Assembly: GCA_016703325.1 (NCBI GenBank)
Contig: JADJCH010000018.1
Span: forward strand, 1-64,000
Origin: Burkholderiales bacterium
GTDB lineage: Bacteria > Pseudomonadota > Gammaproteobacteria > Burkholderiales > Burkholderiaceae_C
Length of the DNA stretch: 64,000 nucleotides
Direction: 5' to 3'
Below the pieces are notes generated by a model. It ran no database searches. It saw only the letters and a program-made list of their open reading frames with translations, and was not told where the DNA came from. Positions 55,208 through 64,000 of the stretch are shown in pieces; positions within the stretch are counted from its first letter, which is position 1; every line of letters starts with the position of its first letter. The position numbers and the translations under genes were made by a program.

Positions 55208-56470
55208 TCAAGCGTGGCTTGACAGGACCAGTGCATCCGCCAGCGACACCGCCTTCCAACCCAGACGCTGCCTCAGCTCCCGGTTGGCAGAGTGCGGCGC
55301 AAGCAGCAGTCGATCGAGCAGCGGCTCCAGCGGGGTGGCGGTCGGGTCCACCAGCAGCACCAGCCGCGGCTCGCCTGCTTCCTCCAGGCGGCCCACCCAG
55401 TCCAGCTGCGCGAGCAGTTCCATCACCGGGTCGATCTGCAGCGGATCCACCCGCAACGCCTCGGCCAGCCCGGCCAGCGAGACACCGCGCTGTACCCCGC
55501 CACGGGCCTGCTGCAGAGCCTGCAACAGGCGCAGCGCCAGCGTCAGGCGCCACCCGGGCAGCGGGTCCTGCCTTTGCACACGCATGTCCAGGCTGGGCGC
55601 GTAGGCTGCCATCACGGCACCGAGCAGCACAATCACCCAGCTCGCATAGATCCACACCAGCAGGATCGGCAGCGCCGCGAAGGCCCCGTAGATCGTGGTG
55701 TACAGCGGGGCCATGCCCAGGTACCAGGCCAGCACACGTTTGGCCAGATCGAACCCCAGCGCCACAAACACCCCGCCGGCCCAGGCGTGCACCCAGCGCA
55801 CCTGGGTGTTGGGAACATAGCGGAACAACGCCGCCATGCCGCCGGCCAGGAGGGCGAACTCGAACACGTCCAACAGCCAGGCCACCCCCCCGGGCAAGGC
55901 GGCCGTCAGCCCCTTGGACACCGACAGCGCATAGGAGGTGATGGACAGGCTGACACCCAGCACCAGCGGTCCGAGTGTGGCCGCCGCCCAATAGACCAGC
56001 ACCCGCTGGGCGATGGGCCGGGGCTTGCGAACACGCCAGATGGCGTTGAGCGTGCGGTCTATGGTCAGCAGCAGTGCGATCGCGGTGAACCCCAGCACCA
56101 CCAGGCCCACCGCCCCCACCCGATGGGCCTTGCTGGCAAACAGGGTGAGCTGCTGCAGCACCGGCCGGGCAATGGCGTCGGGCACCAGGTTCTGCACCAG
56201 GTAAAGCTCCAGCGCCTTGCGAAAACTCCCGAACATCGGAAAGGCGGTGAAGATCGCAAAGGTCACCGTCACCAGCGGCACCAGCGCAATCACGGTGGTG
56301 AAGGTCAGGCTGCCGGCGGTCACACCCAGGCGGTCCTCCCGGAAACGCTGCCGCAGGGTGGACAACGTGGCCAGCCAGGGCCATCGGCGCAGCGATCGGC
56401 CGGCACGCTGCAGCGCCGAGCGCCAGACCGCCGAGCGGTGGAGAAAGGACTCGGAACCGGGAAAAGTCAT
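55208..56470 (-). CDS. YihY/virulence-factor BrkB family membrane protein
   Basis: A 420-residue protein from ATG at 56470. Seen: [22 protein letters not shown], a BrkB/YihY hallmark, six hydrophobic helices, and [25 protein letters not shown] near residue 270. A soluble C-terminal extension of about 120 residues resembles a winged-helix-like domain ([19 protein letters not shown]). The family was once called RNase BN, but membrane transport or homeostasis roles are more likely; the function is unknown. It is divergent from the DUF2069 gene, an arrangement I recall from burkholderial genomes. Confidence 0.9.
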   Translation of the reverse strand: MTFPGSESFLHRSAVWRSALQRAGRSLRRWPWLATLSTLRQRFREDRLGVTAGSLTFTTVIALVPLVTVTFAIFTAFPMFGSFRKALELYLVQNLVPDAIARPVLQQLTLFASKAHRVGAVGLVVLGFTAIALLLTIDRTLNAIWRVRKPRPIAQRVLVYWAAATLGPLVLGVSLSITSYALSVSKGLTAALPGGVAWLLDVFEFALLAGGMAALFRYVPNTQVRWVHAWAGGVFVALGFDLAKRVLAWYLGMAPLYTTIYGAFAALPILLVWIYASWVIVLLGAVMAAYAPSLDMRVQRQDPLPGWRLTLALRLLQALQQARGGVQRGVSLAGLAEALRVDPLQIDPVMELLAQLDWVGRLEEAGEPRLVLLVDPTATPLEPLLDRLLLAPHSANRELRQRLGWKAVSLADALVLSSHA

Positions 56471-56508
56471 GCTGGCTATGATGCCAAAGCCCGGCGGCCT
56501 GCAGCGCC

Positions 56509-57024
56509 GTGCACTCGCGTCGCGCCCCCGCGCGCTCCCTTTCCCCAGCCCATCGGCCCGGCTCCGTGTCCCGCACACCCGCACCTGCTCCACATTCCGT
56601 TCCTGCTGCCGCAGCCCCCGTCTCCCCGGCACGGCCCAGTCGCGCGGTGGCGTTGAGCCGACTGGCCGCTCTGTGCACCTGGGCCGCACTGGTCGGGCTG
56701 TGCCTGGGCTGGGAGTTGGCCTGGGCCCCCACCGGGCGGGGCACACTGGCCTTGAAGGTGCTCCCCCTGCTGGCCGCCCTGCCCGGCCTGTGGCGGCTGC
56801 GCCTGTACACCTACCGCTGGCTGTCGCTGGCGGTGTGGCTGTATGCGGCCGAAGGCGCCATCCGATTGAGTGACCCCGGCCTGGGCCGCCACCTGGCGGC
56901 TGCAGAGATCCTGCTCTCGGTGCTGCTGTTTGCAGCCTGCGCAGCCCATGTGCGGCTGCGACTGGCCGATGGCCGGGCACTTCAAGGCACGGGATCGGCC
57001 GGCCACGCGCCCCCGTTGCCGTAA
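56509..57024 (+). CDS. DUF2069 family small membrane protein
   Basis: A 171-residue reading from GTG at 56509; a GTG at 56566 or 56648 would trim the Pro/Ala/Ser-rich head. The core has four hydrophobic segments: LAALCTWAALVGLCLGWEL, TLALKVLPLLAALPGL, YRWLSLAVWLYAAEGAIR and AAAEILLSVLLFAACAAHVR. Family members are about 110-140 residues, so the true start is probably internal. The function is unknown. It lies 51 bases upstream of the FAD-linked oxidase. Confidence 0.78.
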   Translation: MHSRRAPARSLSPAHRPGSVSRTPAPAPHSVPAAAAPVSPARPSRAVALSRLAALCTWAALVGLCLGWELAWAPTGRGTLALKVLPLLAALPGLWRLRLYTYRWLSLAVWLYAAEGAIRLSDPGLGRHLAAAEILLSVLLFAACAAHVRLRLADGRALQGTGSAGHAPPLP

Positions 57025-57075
57025 CGCCAGCGGAACTCCGCGCTGCGCTGCCCCCCTTCACGGACCCGACGCCCG

Positions 57076-58485
57076 ATGCAATCCTCCGACCTGCTCACCT
57101 CACTGCGCCACCTGTTGGGTGAGGCCCATGTGCTGCAGGAGGGCAACCTGGACGCCTACCTGCTCGACTGGCGCAAGCGCTGGCAGGGCCGTGCGCTGGC
57201 GGTGGTGCGCCCGGCCGATACAGCCCAAGTGGCCCAGGTGGTCAAGCTCTGTCGGGCCGCCGGTGTGTCCATCGTGCCCCAGGGCGGCAACACCGGCCTG
57301 GTCGGTGGAGGTGTGCCCGACGCCAGTGGACGGCAGATCCTGCTGAGCACACGCCGGCTGCAGCGGGTGCGATCGATCGACGCCGCCAACCTCACGATGA
57401 CGGTGGAGGCCGGCTGTGTGCTGCAGTCCGCCCAGGCCGCTGCCGAGTCCGCCGGGCTGCTGCTGCCGCTGTCGCTGGCCGCCGAAGGCAGTTGCACGGT
57501 CGGCGGCAACCTGGCCACCAATGCCGGCGGTACCCAGGTGCTGCGCTATGGCAACGCCCGCGAGCTCTGCCTGGGCCTGGAGGTGGTGACAACCGACGGC
57601 GAGGTATGGAACGGCCTGGCCGGCCTGCGCAAGGACAACACCGGCTACGACCTGCGCCACCTCTTCATCGGCAGCGAGGGCACGCTGGGCATCATTACCG
57701 CTGCGGTCATGCGGCTGTACCCGCGCCCGAAGTCCCGGCTGACGGCACTGGCCAGCACCGCCACATTGGAGCAGGCGGTGGCACTGCTGCAGATTGCCCA
57801 GCGCCATGCCGACGCAACCTTGACCGGGTTCGAGGTGATGAACCGCTTCAGCCTGGAACTGGTGCGGCGCCACTTCCCCCAGTTGCCTCAACCACTGGCA
57901 CCTGCGCCCTGGACGGCGCTGCTGGAACTCAGCGACAGCCAGGACGCCGCAGCGGCGCGGCATCGCTTCGAAGGGATGCTGCAGGAAGCGCTGGAGGTCG
58001 GCTGCATCGACGACGCGGCCGTGGCCGAGTCGATCGCCCAATCACAGGCCATGTGGCACCTGCGGGAATCCATCTCGCTGGCCCAGGCCGAAGAAGGCTT
58101 GAACATCAAACACGACATCTCGGTGCCGGTGTCGCGCATCCCGGAGTTCGTGCGCCGCGCCGATGCGGCCCTGGACGCCAGCCATCCGGGCGCCCGCCTG
58201 GTGAACTTCGGCCACCTCGGCGATGGAAACCTGCACTACAACGTTCAGTGCCCGGTCGAAGGTGACGCAGCTACCTTCCTGCGCCAGGAGGAGGAAACCA
58301 TCAATCACATCGTCTTCGATGCGGTGGCGCACTGCGGCGGCTCCTTCTCTGCCGAACACGGCATCGGCGCCCTCAAGCGCGACGAACTGCAGCTGCGCAA
58401 ATCGCCGGTGGCCCTCGGCCTGATGCGTTCGATCAAGTCCGCGCTGGACCCCGATGGGCTGTTCAATCCGGGCCGGATGCTCTGA
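57076..58485 (+). CDS. FAD-linked oxidase (GlcD/D-2-hydroxyacid dehydrogenase type)
   Basis: A 469-residue flavoprotein. Seen: the FAD-binding PCMH domain with PQGGNTGLVGGGVPDASG and TVGGNLATNAGGTQVLRYGN, GLRKDNTGYDLRHLFIGSEG, then the FAD-oxidase C domain with HDISVPVSRIPEFV, NFGHLGDGNLHYNVQ (metal-binding His pair) and SAEHGIGALKRDEL. Family members oxidise D-lactate, glycolate or D-2-hydroxyglutarate and feed electrons to the respiratory chain. The substrate cannot be told by eye. It converges with the DUF1178 gene. Confidence 0.92.
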   Translation: MQSSDLLTSLRHLLGEAHVLQEGNLDAYLLDWRKRWQGRALAVVRPADTAQVAQVVKLCRAAGVSIVPQGGNTGLVGGGVPDASGRQILLSTRRLQRVRSIDAANLTMTVEAGCVLQSAQAAAESAGLLLPLSLAAEGSCTVGGNLATNAGGTQVLRYGNARELCLGLEVVTTDGEVWNGLAGLRKDNTGYDLRHLFIGSEGTLGIITAAVMRLYPRPKSRLTALASTATLEQAVALLQIAQRHADATLTGFEVMNRFSLELVRRHFPQLPQPLAPAPWTALLELSDSQDAAAARHRFEGMLQEALEVGCIDDAAVAESIAQSQAMWHLRESISLAQAEEGLNIKHDISVPVSRIPEFVRRADAALDASHPGARLVNFGHLGDGNLHYNVQCPVEGDAATFLRQEEETINHIVFDAVAHCGGSFSAEHGIGALKRDELQLRKSPVALGLMRSIKSALDPDGLFNPGRML

Positions 58486-58504
58486 CCTCAGCCCGAGAAG
58501 CCCG

Positions 58505-59029
58505 CTACTGCAGCGGTCCCTTGAGAGACTCCGGAATGGGCAACGCAACGACCTCGATGCCCTCTTCGCGCAACGCCTCGCGCTGCTGTGCATCCGCCTG
58601 ACCACGGATGTTGCGGTGTTCGGTCTCGCCGTAGTGGATGCGGCGGACCTCTTCGGTGAAGCGCGCTCCCACGTCTTCGGTGTTGGCCAGCACCTGCCGG
58701 ACGACTTGGAGATACTGCGCCTCCAGAGCAGCCACAACCGATGTATTCGCCGCGGTCACTTCGCCTGAGCCAACCTCACGCCCGGGCTGCTCAGGCCGTC
58801 CGCCGGCACGGGTCGAGGACGATGAACCCGGGGCGGGCATGGAAGGCGCCTGGCTGCGGCGTTCGCCCAGGTTCAAGCGCGGCGCAGAGGGCAGGCGATC
58901 CACCCGGGCGGAGTTGCAGACCGGACACTGGAGCAGGCCACGCTGGGTCTGGGCCTGGTAGTCGCCTTCCGAAGCGAACCAGCCTTCAAACCCATGGCCC
59001 TGTTCGCAGCGGAGATTGAACACCTTCAT
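58505..59029 (-). CDS. DUF1178 family protein
   Basis: A 174-residue soluble protein. Seen: the family opening MKVFNLRCEQGHGFEGWF and LLQCPVCNSARVDRLPSAP; the CxxC with an earlier Cys suggests a zinc or iron-binding ribbon. A Pro/Ser-rich linker follows, then NTEDVGARFTEEVRRIHYGE and IRGQADAQQREALREEGIEV. Its start overlaps the Nudix stop by four bases (ATGA at 59026-59029), so it is translationally coupled. The function is unknown. Confidence 0.9.
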   Translation of the reverse strand: MKVFNLRCEQGHGFEGWFASEGDYQAQTQRGLLQCPVCNSARVDRLPSAPRLNLGERRSQAPSMPAPGSSSSTRAGGRPEQPGREVGSGEVTAANTSVVAALEAQYLQVVRQVLANTEDVGARFTEEVRRIHYGETEHRNIRGQADAQQREALREEGIEVVALPIPESLKGPLQ

Positions 59030-59697
59030 GCGTCGGATGATAGGCCTGAGCCGTCCGCCGCCGAATCACCCTGCTGAGCCTCGACCTCAAAATCGCGTGC
59101 AGAGCGCCAGGTCAGAGGCCAGGCACCGGCGCGCCACTGCTGCAGCCAGAGCAGCCCGATGCTGGTCTTGGCATCGGTGACCCGGCCATCCAGCACCCAG
59201 CCTGCCAGTTCTTCCGAGGTGGCCGCAAACACGTCGAGGAACTCCCCGGCATCCAGACGCCGCTCCCCGGCCTGTAGACCGCGCGCAAACCAGATCTGGA
59301 TGTGCTCGTCGCAGTAGGCGATGGCATTGTGGAGTTGCCCGGCATAGGCCCATTCGCGGGCGGTGAAGCCGGTTTCCTCAAACAGTTCGCGCACCCCGCA
59401 GACGATGCCCGGTTCACCCGGCTCCAGCTTGCCGGCCGGAAACTCCAGCATCGCCCGGTCCAGCGGATAACGGAACTGCCGCTCCATCACCAGTCGCCCA
59501 TCATCGAGCAGGGGAATGATCATGACCGCACCGGGGTGGCGCATGTACTCCCGACCGGTGTGACCCCCATCGGGCAGCGTTATCTCGTCGCGGTAGACCT
59601 CGAGGAAATGGCCCCGGTAGACTTCCCGGGAGGAGACACACCGCTCTCTCAGGTGGGCATCGTCAGAAGCAAGGCTCTCCAGCGAAGCAATGCTCAC
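59026..59697 (-). CDS. Nudix hydrolase, probable ADP-ribose pyrophosphatase
   Basis: A 223-residue protein from GTG at 59697, which overlaps the DUF2818 stop as GTGA (59694-59697); a longer reading to 59913 lies within that gene. Seen: YRDEITLPDGG, HPGAVMIIPLLDDG, RQFRYPL and a complete Nudix box beginning GKLEPGE and ending RELFEETGF. These match the ADP-ribose pyrophosphatase (NudF) branch, which cleaves ADP-ribose to AMP and ribose phosphate. A C-terminal acidic tail is extra. Confidence 0.92.
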   Translation of the reverse strand: MSIASLESLASDDAHLRERCVSSREVYRGHFLEVYRDEITLPDGGHTGREYMRHPGAVMIIPLLDDGRLVMERQFRYPLDRAMLEFPAGKLEPGEPGIVCGVRELFEETGFTAREWAYAGQLHNAIAYCDEHIQIWFARGLQAGERRLDAGEFLDVFAATSEELAGWVLDGRVTDAKTSIGLLWLQQWRAGAWPLTWRSARDFEVEAQQGDSAADGSGLSSDA

Positions 59698-60038
59698 GCG
59701 GCAGGCTCCGCGCTTGCCCCGGTCACAGCGACCGGGCGTTGCCGACGCAGGTAGCGCCAGACAAAACCAGGAAACGCAAAGGTCAGAAACACGCAACCAA
59801 AGACGGCGTAGAACTGCCAGCCTTGCGCGGAAACCTGGCCGGCGCCCGCCTCCAGCAGCCGTCCCAGACCAATCACCAGACCGGCATACAGCGCCAGTTC
59901 GAGCAGACGCCAAGCAAAGCTCTTCGGCGAACGCACCGGACCCAGCGCCAACAGTCGCTCATTCAGGAACGGCAGGTTGGCCAGCACCACCGCAGTGATC
60001 AGCACCAGCCAGATCGACGTCTGCGCAGAAGCCCCCAT
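59694..60038 (-). CDS. DUF2818 family small membrane protein
   Basis: A 114-residue protein with three hydrophobic segments: WLVLITAVVLANLPFL, LELALYAGLVIGLGRLLE and FYAVFGCVFLTFAFPGFVW. DUF2818 genes lie directly downstream of nuoN in many betaproteobacteria, as here (16 bases after nuoN). An accessory role near complex I is suspected but not shown. The stop overlaps the Nudix start. Confidence 0.88.
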   Translation of the reverse strand: MGASAQTSIWLVLITAVVLANLPFLNERLLALGPVRSPKSFAWRLLELALYAGLVIGLGRLLEAGAGQVSAQGWQFYAVFGCVFLTFAFPGFVWRYLRRQRPVAVTGASAEPAA

Positions 60039-60054
60039 GCGCGGTGTCCCTGTC

Positions 60055-61551
60055 TCAGGTCGCCAGCGCGCGGATGGCCTGGGCGCACATCGCCATCAGA
60101 CCCCCGGGCAGCAAACCCAGCACCAGCACCGCCGCACCGTTGAGCGAAAGCACAGTGCGTGCGTCGGCAGGCGCCTCGATGCGGCTGTCATCCGTGGCCG
60201 CGTCGAAGTACATCACCTTGACGACGCGCAGGTAATAGAACGCGCCGATCAACGACAACACCACCGCAAAGACGGCCAAGCCGATGTGGAAGCTCGTGCC
60301 GGTGGACACCAGAGCCTGCAGCACCGACAGCTTGGCATAGAAGCCCACCGTCGGCGGAATGCCGGCCAGAGAGAACATGAACACCGCCATCACCGCCGCC
60401 AGCAGCGGGCTGCGCTGGTTCAGACCCGCCAGATCGGAGATCGAATCGGCCTCGAAGCCCTCGCGAGACATCAGCATGATCAGGCCGAAGCTGCCCAGCG
60501 TGGTCACGACGTAGGTCAGGATGTAGAACATCGCCGAGCCATACGCATTCGCCGCCGACACGGTGTTGCCGTGCACCACCCCCGGCACCAGGCCGAGCAG
60601 CAGGAAGCCCATCTGCGAGATGGTCGAGTAGGCCAGCATGCGCTTGAGGTTGCTCTGCGCAATGGCGGCCAGGTTGCCGATCACCAGCGAGCACACCGCC
60701 AGCACCGCCAGCATCTGCTGCCAGTCCACGGCCAGGCCGATCAGGCCGTCCACCAGGATGCGCATCGCCATGCCGAAGGCAGCGATCTTCGGTGCCCCAG
60801 CGATCAGCAGCGTCGCAGCGGTCGGAGCGCCGTGGTAGACGTCGGGCACCCACATGTGGAAAGGCACCGCACCAAACTTGAAGGCCAGCCCGGAGACGAT
60901 GAAGACCAGGCCGAACACCAGCACCTGGCGGTTGGCTTCACCCTTGCCGATGGCTTCGAACACCTGTCCCAGGTTCAACGAACCGGTGGCGCCGTACATC
61001 ATCGACAACCCGTACAGCAGAAAACCGGAAGCCAGCGCGCCCAGGACGAAGTACTTCATCGCGGCTTCAGTGGACTGGGCATGGTCGCGGCGCAGCGCCA
61101 CCAGCGCATACAGCGACAGGCTCATCACTTCCAGGCCGAGGTACAGCACCAGGAAGTTGTTGCCCGACACCATGATGGCAATGCCCAGCAGGGTGAACAG
61201 ACTCAGCGTGAACAGCTCGCCCTTCAGGATCTCGCGGCTCTGTGCGTAGGGACGGGCATACACCAGCGTCACCGCCACCGCGATGCAGGCGAAGAAGGCG
61301 AGCAGATGACCCATGGGGTCACTCACCACCATCCCACCCATCGCATACTCGGTGGCCTTGTCGCCGGCCGACACCCCGGCGTTGAAGTACGCCAGGTGCA
61401 TCAGCGCCACCACCGCGATGGTGCCCAGCGTCAACAGGTAGGTCGGTGTCCGGCGCGGACAGGTGACGTACAGATCGACCAGCGCGACAACGCAGGCCAT
61501 CACCAGCAGCAGGATCTCGGGGTAGATCGCAACCCAGTTCATTGCATCCAT
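60055..61551 (-). CDS. nuoN: NADH-quinone oxidoreductase subunit N
   Basis: A 498-residue antiporter-like subunit from ATG at 61551 ([12 protein letters not shown]). GTG at 61575 overlaps nuoM as GTGA and would add 8 residues. About fourteen helices. Seen: the key Lys in [14 protein letters not shown] and [17 protein letters not shown], and Glu in [16 protein letters not shown], as in proton-pumping Mrp-like subunits. It is part of the membrane arm of complex I. It is the last nuo gene here, followed by DUF2818. Confidence 0.94.
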   Translation of the reverse strand: MDAMNWVAIYPEILLLVMACVVALVDLYVTCPRRTPTYLLTLGTIAVVALMHLAYFNAGVSAGDKATEYAMGGMVVSDPMGHLLAFFACIAVAVTLVYARPYAQSREILKGELFTLSLFTLLGIAIMVSGNNFLVLYLGLEVMSLSLYALVALRRDHAQSTEAAMKYFVLGALASGFLLYGLSMMYGATGSLNLGQVFEAIGKGEANRQVLVFGLVFIVSGLAFKFGAVPFHMWVPDVYHGAPTAATLLIAGAPKIAAFGMAMRILVDGLIGLAVDWQQMLAVLAVCSLVIGNLAAIAQSNLKRMLAYSTISQMGFLLLGLVPGVVHGNTVSAANAYGSAMFYILTYVVTTLGSFGLIMLMSREGFEADSISDLAGLNQRSPLLAAVMAVFMFSLAGIPPTVGFYAKLSVLQALVSTGTSFHIGLAVFAVVLSLIGAFYYLRVVKVMYFDAATDDSRIEAPADARTVLSLNGAAVLVLGLLPGGLMAMCAQAIRALAT

Positions 61552-61571
61552 GATGTGTGCGGCTTGCGGAG

Positions 61572-63044
61572 TCACAGTTTCGAGACGCCGACGTGGCGGA
61601 TCAGCTCGGTCACCGAGACGTGCATCACGTCGGTGAAGGGCTTCGGATACAGGCCCATCGCCAGGGTGGCGATCGCCAGAAGCGCCAGCATCAGGAACTC
61701 GCGGGCATTGATGTCGGTGAGTTCACGCACGTGGTCGTTGGCAATGTCGCCAAAGTACACCCGCTTGATCATCCAGAGGGTGTAGGCAGCGCCGAAGATC
61801 AACGCGGTAGCGGCCAGCAGGCCGATCCAGAAGTTGAACTTCACGGCACCCAGGATCACCATCCACTCGCCGATGAAGCCGGCAGTGCCCGGCAGGCCGC
61901 AATTGGCCATGCCGAAGAAGACCGCGAAGGCCGCAAACTTCGGCATCGTGTTGACCACACCGCCGTAGGACGAAATCTCACGCGAGTGCACCCGGTCGTA
62001 CAGCACGCCGATGGACAGGAACATGGCGCCGGAGACGAAGCCGTGGCTGATCATCTGCACCAGACCACCGGAGATGCCCAGTTCGCTGAAGATGAAGAAA
62101 CCCAGCGTGACGAAACCCATGTGGGCGATCGACGAATAGGCCACCAGCTTCTTCATGTCGTTCTGCACCAGCGCCACCAGGCCGATGTAGATCACCGCGA
62201 TCAGGGAGATCGTGATGATGAACGGCGCGTAGGTCTGCGCCGCATCCGGCACGATCGGCAGCGAGAAGCGCAGGAAGCCGTAGGCCCCCAGCTTCAGCAT
62301 GATGGCCGCCAGCACCACCGACCCCCCGGTGGGCGCTTCAACGTGGGCGTCCGGCAACCAGGTGTGCACCGGCCACATCGGCACCTTCACCGCAAAGGCG
62401 GCAAAGAATGCAAAGAACAACAAGGCCTGTGAACTCGCATCCAGCGGCAGCTTGTGCCAGGCCAGGATGTCGAAGTTGCCACCCGACTTCCAGTACAGGT
62501 AGATCAGCGCGATCAGCATCAGCAGCGAACCGGCCAGCGTGTACAGGAAGAACTTGAAGGCCGCGTAGACGCGCCGAGGACCGCCCCAGACACCGATGAT
62601 GATGTACATCGGAATCAGCGTGGCCTCGAAGAACACGTAGAACAGCAGGCCGTCCACCGCGCTGAACACACCCACCATCAGGCCGGAGAGGATCAGGAAG
62701 GCGCCCATGTACTGGTGCACCCGCTCGGTGATCACTTCCCAGGCCGAGATCACCACGATGATGGTGATGAAGGCGGTGAGCAGCACGAACCAGACCGAGA
62801 TGCCGTCCACACCCAGGTGGTAGCGCACGTTGAAGCGCTCGATCCAGGGCAGATTCTCCTGGAACTGCATCGCCGCGGTGGCGACATCGAAACTGGTCAC
62901 CAGCGGCAGCGTCACCAGGAAGCTGACGACGGCCCCCACCAGCGCGATCCAGCGGACCGTGCCGGCGTTGTCGTCACGGCCCAGCGCCAGAAGCAGCGCG
63001 CCAAAGGCAATCGGGATCCAGATGGAGAGCGAGAGGTATGCCAT
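61572..63044 (-). CDS. nuoM: NADH-quinone oxidoreductase subunit M
   Basis: A 490-residue antiporter-like subunit. Seen: [35 protein letters not shown] (conserved Glu), [20 protein letters not shown], the Lys in [12 protein letters not shown] and [21 protein letters not shown]. It pumps protons in complex I. Length and order (nuoL upstream, nuoN downstream) are standard. The stop overlaps the possible nuoN GTG start. The start lies 16 bases after the nuoL stop. Confidence 0.95.
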   Translation of the reverse strand: MAYLSLSIWIPIAFGALLLALGRDDNAGTVRWIALVGAVVSFLVTLPLVTSFDVATAAMQFQENLPWIERFNVRYHLGVDGISVWFVLLTAFITIIVVISAWEVITERVHQYMGAFLILSGLMVGVFSAVDGLLFYVFFEATLIPMYIIIGVWGGPRRVYAAFKFFLYTLAGSLLMLIALIYLYWKSGGNFDILAWHKLPLDASSQALLFFAFFAAFAVKVPMWPVHTWLPDAHVEAPTGGSVVLAAIMLKLGAYGFLRFSLPIVPDAAQTYAPFIITISLIAVIYIGLVALVQNDMKKLVAYSSIAHMGFVTLGFFIFSELGISGGLVQMISHGFVSGAMFLSIGVLYDRVHSREISSYGGVVNTMPKFAAFAVFFGMANCGLPGTAGFIGEWMVILGAVKFNFWIGLLAATALIFGAAYTLWMIKRVYFGDIANDHVRELTDINAREFLMLALLAIATLAMGLYPKPFTDVMHVSVTELIRHVGVSKL

Positions 63045-63060
63045 GTTGAGGTCCTCCCGT

Positions 63061-64000
63061 TCAGCGGGCCAGCCACACGAACCAGGTCATCAGCGCGAAG
63101 ACGCCGATGAGCATGACCAGTGCGTAGTGGTAGATGTAGCCCGTCTGGAACAGACGCACCAGCGATGCGACCCAGCCGACCACGCGGGCCGAGCCGTTGA
63201 TCACCAGACCGTCGATCAGGGCCACATCGCCGCCCTTCCACAGACCCCGACCCAGCAGGCGGGCGCCTGCAGCCAGGATGTGTTCGTTGATCCAGTCCAT
63301 GTAGTACTTGTTTTCCATCACGGTCACCAGCGGCGCCAGCACGCGACCCAGCGTCGCGGGCACGCTTGGCACCACCATGTAGAAGACGTAGGCCGTGGCC
63401 ACGCCGGCGGCCGCCAGCCAGAACGGCACGGTCTGGAAGGCATGAGCGGCCATGGCGCCGGCACTGTGGAAGTGCTCGGCCAAATCCTTCATCGCAGCGT
63501 GATGCGCCAGATCGACCGCGATCGCGTCCTTGAAGAAGTCACCGAACAACATCGGCTGGATCGTCAGAAAACCGATCACGACCGAGGGGATCGCCAGCAG
63601 CAGCAGCGGGGCGGTCACCACCCACGGAGACTCGTGCGGGGTGTGGTCATGATCACCGTGGTCGTCATGGTGGTCGTGTTCGCCCGGGAAGGGTTTGTGG
63701 TGGAAGTGCTCCTTGCCGTGGAAGACCAGGAAGTACATCCGGAAGGAATAGAACGCCGTCACGAACACACCGATCACGGCCGCCCAGTAGGCCCAATGGG
63801 CGGCGGGCAGGTGACTGGCGTGCAGCGCCTCGATGATCGAATCCTTCGAGTAGAAGCCGGAGAAGAACGGGGTGCCGATCAGGGCCAGAGAACCCAGCAG
63901 CGACGTGATCCAGGTGATGGGCATGTACTTGCGCAGGCCGCCCATGTTGCGGATGTCCTGATCGTGGTGCATGCCGATGATCACCGAGCCCGCGGCCAGG
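63061..64000 (-). CDS. nuoL: NADH-quinone oxidoreductase subunit L, C-terminal part
   Basis: The frame is open from the right edge to the stop at 63061, giving about 312 residues of the C-terminal half. Seen: MGGLRKYMPITWITSLLGSLA, GTPFFSGFYSKDSIIEAL and FYSFRMYFLVFHGKEHFHHK, typical NuoL, then the amphipathic helix and last membrane helices. A His/Asp-rich loop (about 63640-63720; about 15 His) lies between helices and is longer than in E. coli NuoL (from memory). NuoL is the distal proton-pumping subunit of complex I. The N-terminal half lies outside the window. Confidence 0.95.
   Translation of the reverse strand, partial: LAAGSVIIGMHHDQDIRNMGGLRKYMPITWITSLLGSLALIGTPFFSGFYSKDSIIEALHASHLPAAHWAYWAAVIGVFVTAFYSFRMYFLVFHGKEHFHHKPFPGEHDHHDDHGDHDHTPHESPWVVTAPLLLLAIPSVVIGFLTIQPMLFGDFFKDAIAVDLAHHAAMKDLAEHFHSAGAMAAHAFQTVPFWLAAAGVATAYVFYMVVPSVPATLGRVLAPLVTVMENKYYMDWINEHILAAGARLLGRGLWKGGDVALIDGLVINGSARVVGWVASLVRLFQTGYIYHYALVMLIGVFALMTWFVWLAR

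Overview
The window is high-GC DNA from a Gram-negative bacterium, most likely a betaproteobacterium of the order Burkholderiales (Leptothrix/Sphaerotilus/Rubrivivax-like or Comamonadaceae; inferred from gene families and neighbourhoods, not from any search). Supporting blocks are a liv-type amino-acid/amide ABC operon, the yihY - DUF2069 - GlcD-like oxidase - DUF1178 - Nudix - DUF2818 - nuoN - nuoM - nuoL neighbourhood, and recC-recB-recD. The region is motile/chemosensory in character: eight MCP-type loci, a ten-gene chemosensory operon, an extra cheW and three diguanylate-cyclase-type genes. No tRNA, rRNA, CRISPR array or recognisable transposase gene was seen.

Layout. 1-6410 (minus strand): three c-di-GMP genes, namely a membrane-PAS-GGDEF protein running off the left edge, its GGDEF-EAL paralogue (which needs one frameshift correction), and a Cache-like-HAMP-PAS-GGDEF protein. 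A palindromic intergenic repeat lies between the first two. 6577-8598 (minus): a transmembrane MCP. 8934-22450 (plus): short membrane MCP, cheY, STAS protein, cheA, Aer-like MCP, HAMP/PAS MCP, cheW, cheR, cheD, cheB. Together these encode receptor, coupling, kinase, response-regulator and adaptation functions. 22471-26297: Tat-like lipoprotein metallophosphatase (minus), then DUF3422 protein and membrane-anchored TlpA-like thioredoxin (plus). 26322-31543 (minus): livK-H-M-G-F. 31707-41906 (minus): recC-recB-recD with overlapping ends. 41961-48348: exported rhodanese, then a second chemoreceptor block that repeats the architecture of the first (TM-MCP on minus, divergent short VEFF-tailed MCP on plus, large MCP). 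Here the short MCP is split into two overlapping frames and the large MCP carries a C-terminal Cache domain. 48396-50409: aroC (minus) and a cheW (plus) followed by tandem terminators. 50703-53487: CBS protein divergent from a methionine-biosynthesis sulfhydrylase and an alpha/beta hydrolase. 53494-55101: second Aer-like MCP (minus). 55208-64000: YihY, DUF2069, FAD-linked oxidase, DUF1178, Nudix, DUF2818, and the end of the complex I operon (nuoN, nuoM, partial nuoL).

The most noteworthy signals are the duplicated chemoreceptor block with a shared VEFF-ended C-terminal module, a STAS-domain gene translationally embedded between cheY and cheA, an MCP with a cytoplasmic C-terminal sCache domain, an MCP ending in a CheR-tether-like pentapeptide, two single-base frame disruptions in otherwise intact genes, and the palindromic repeat whose right end coincides with a stop codon.
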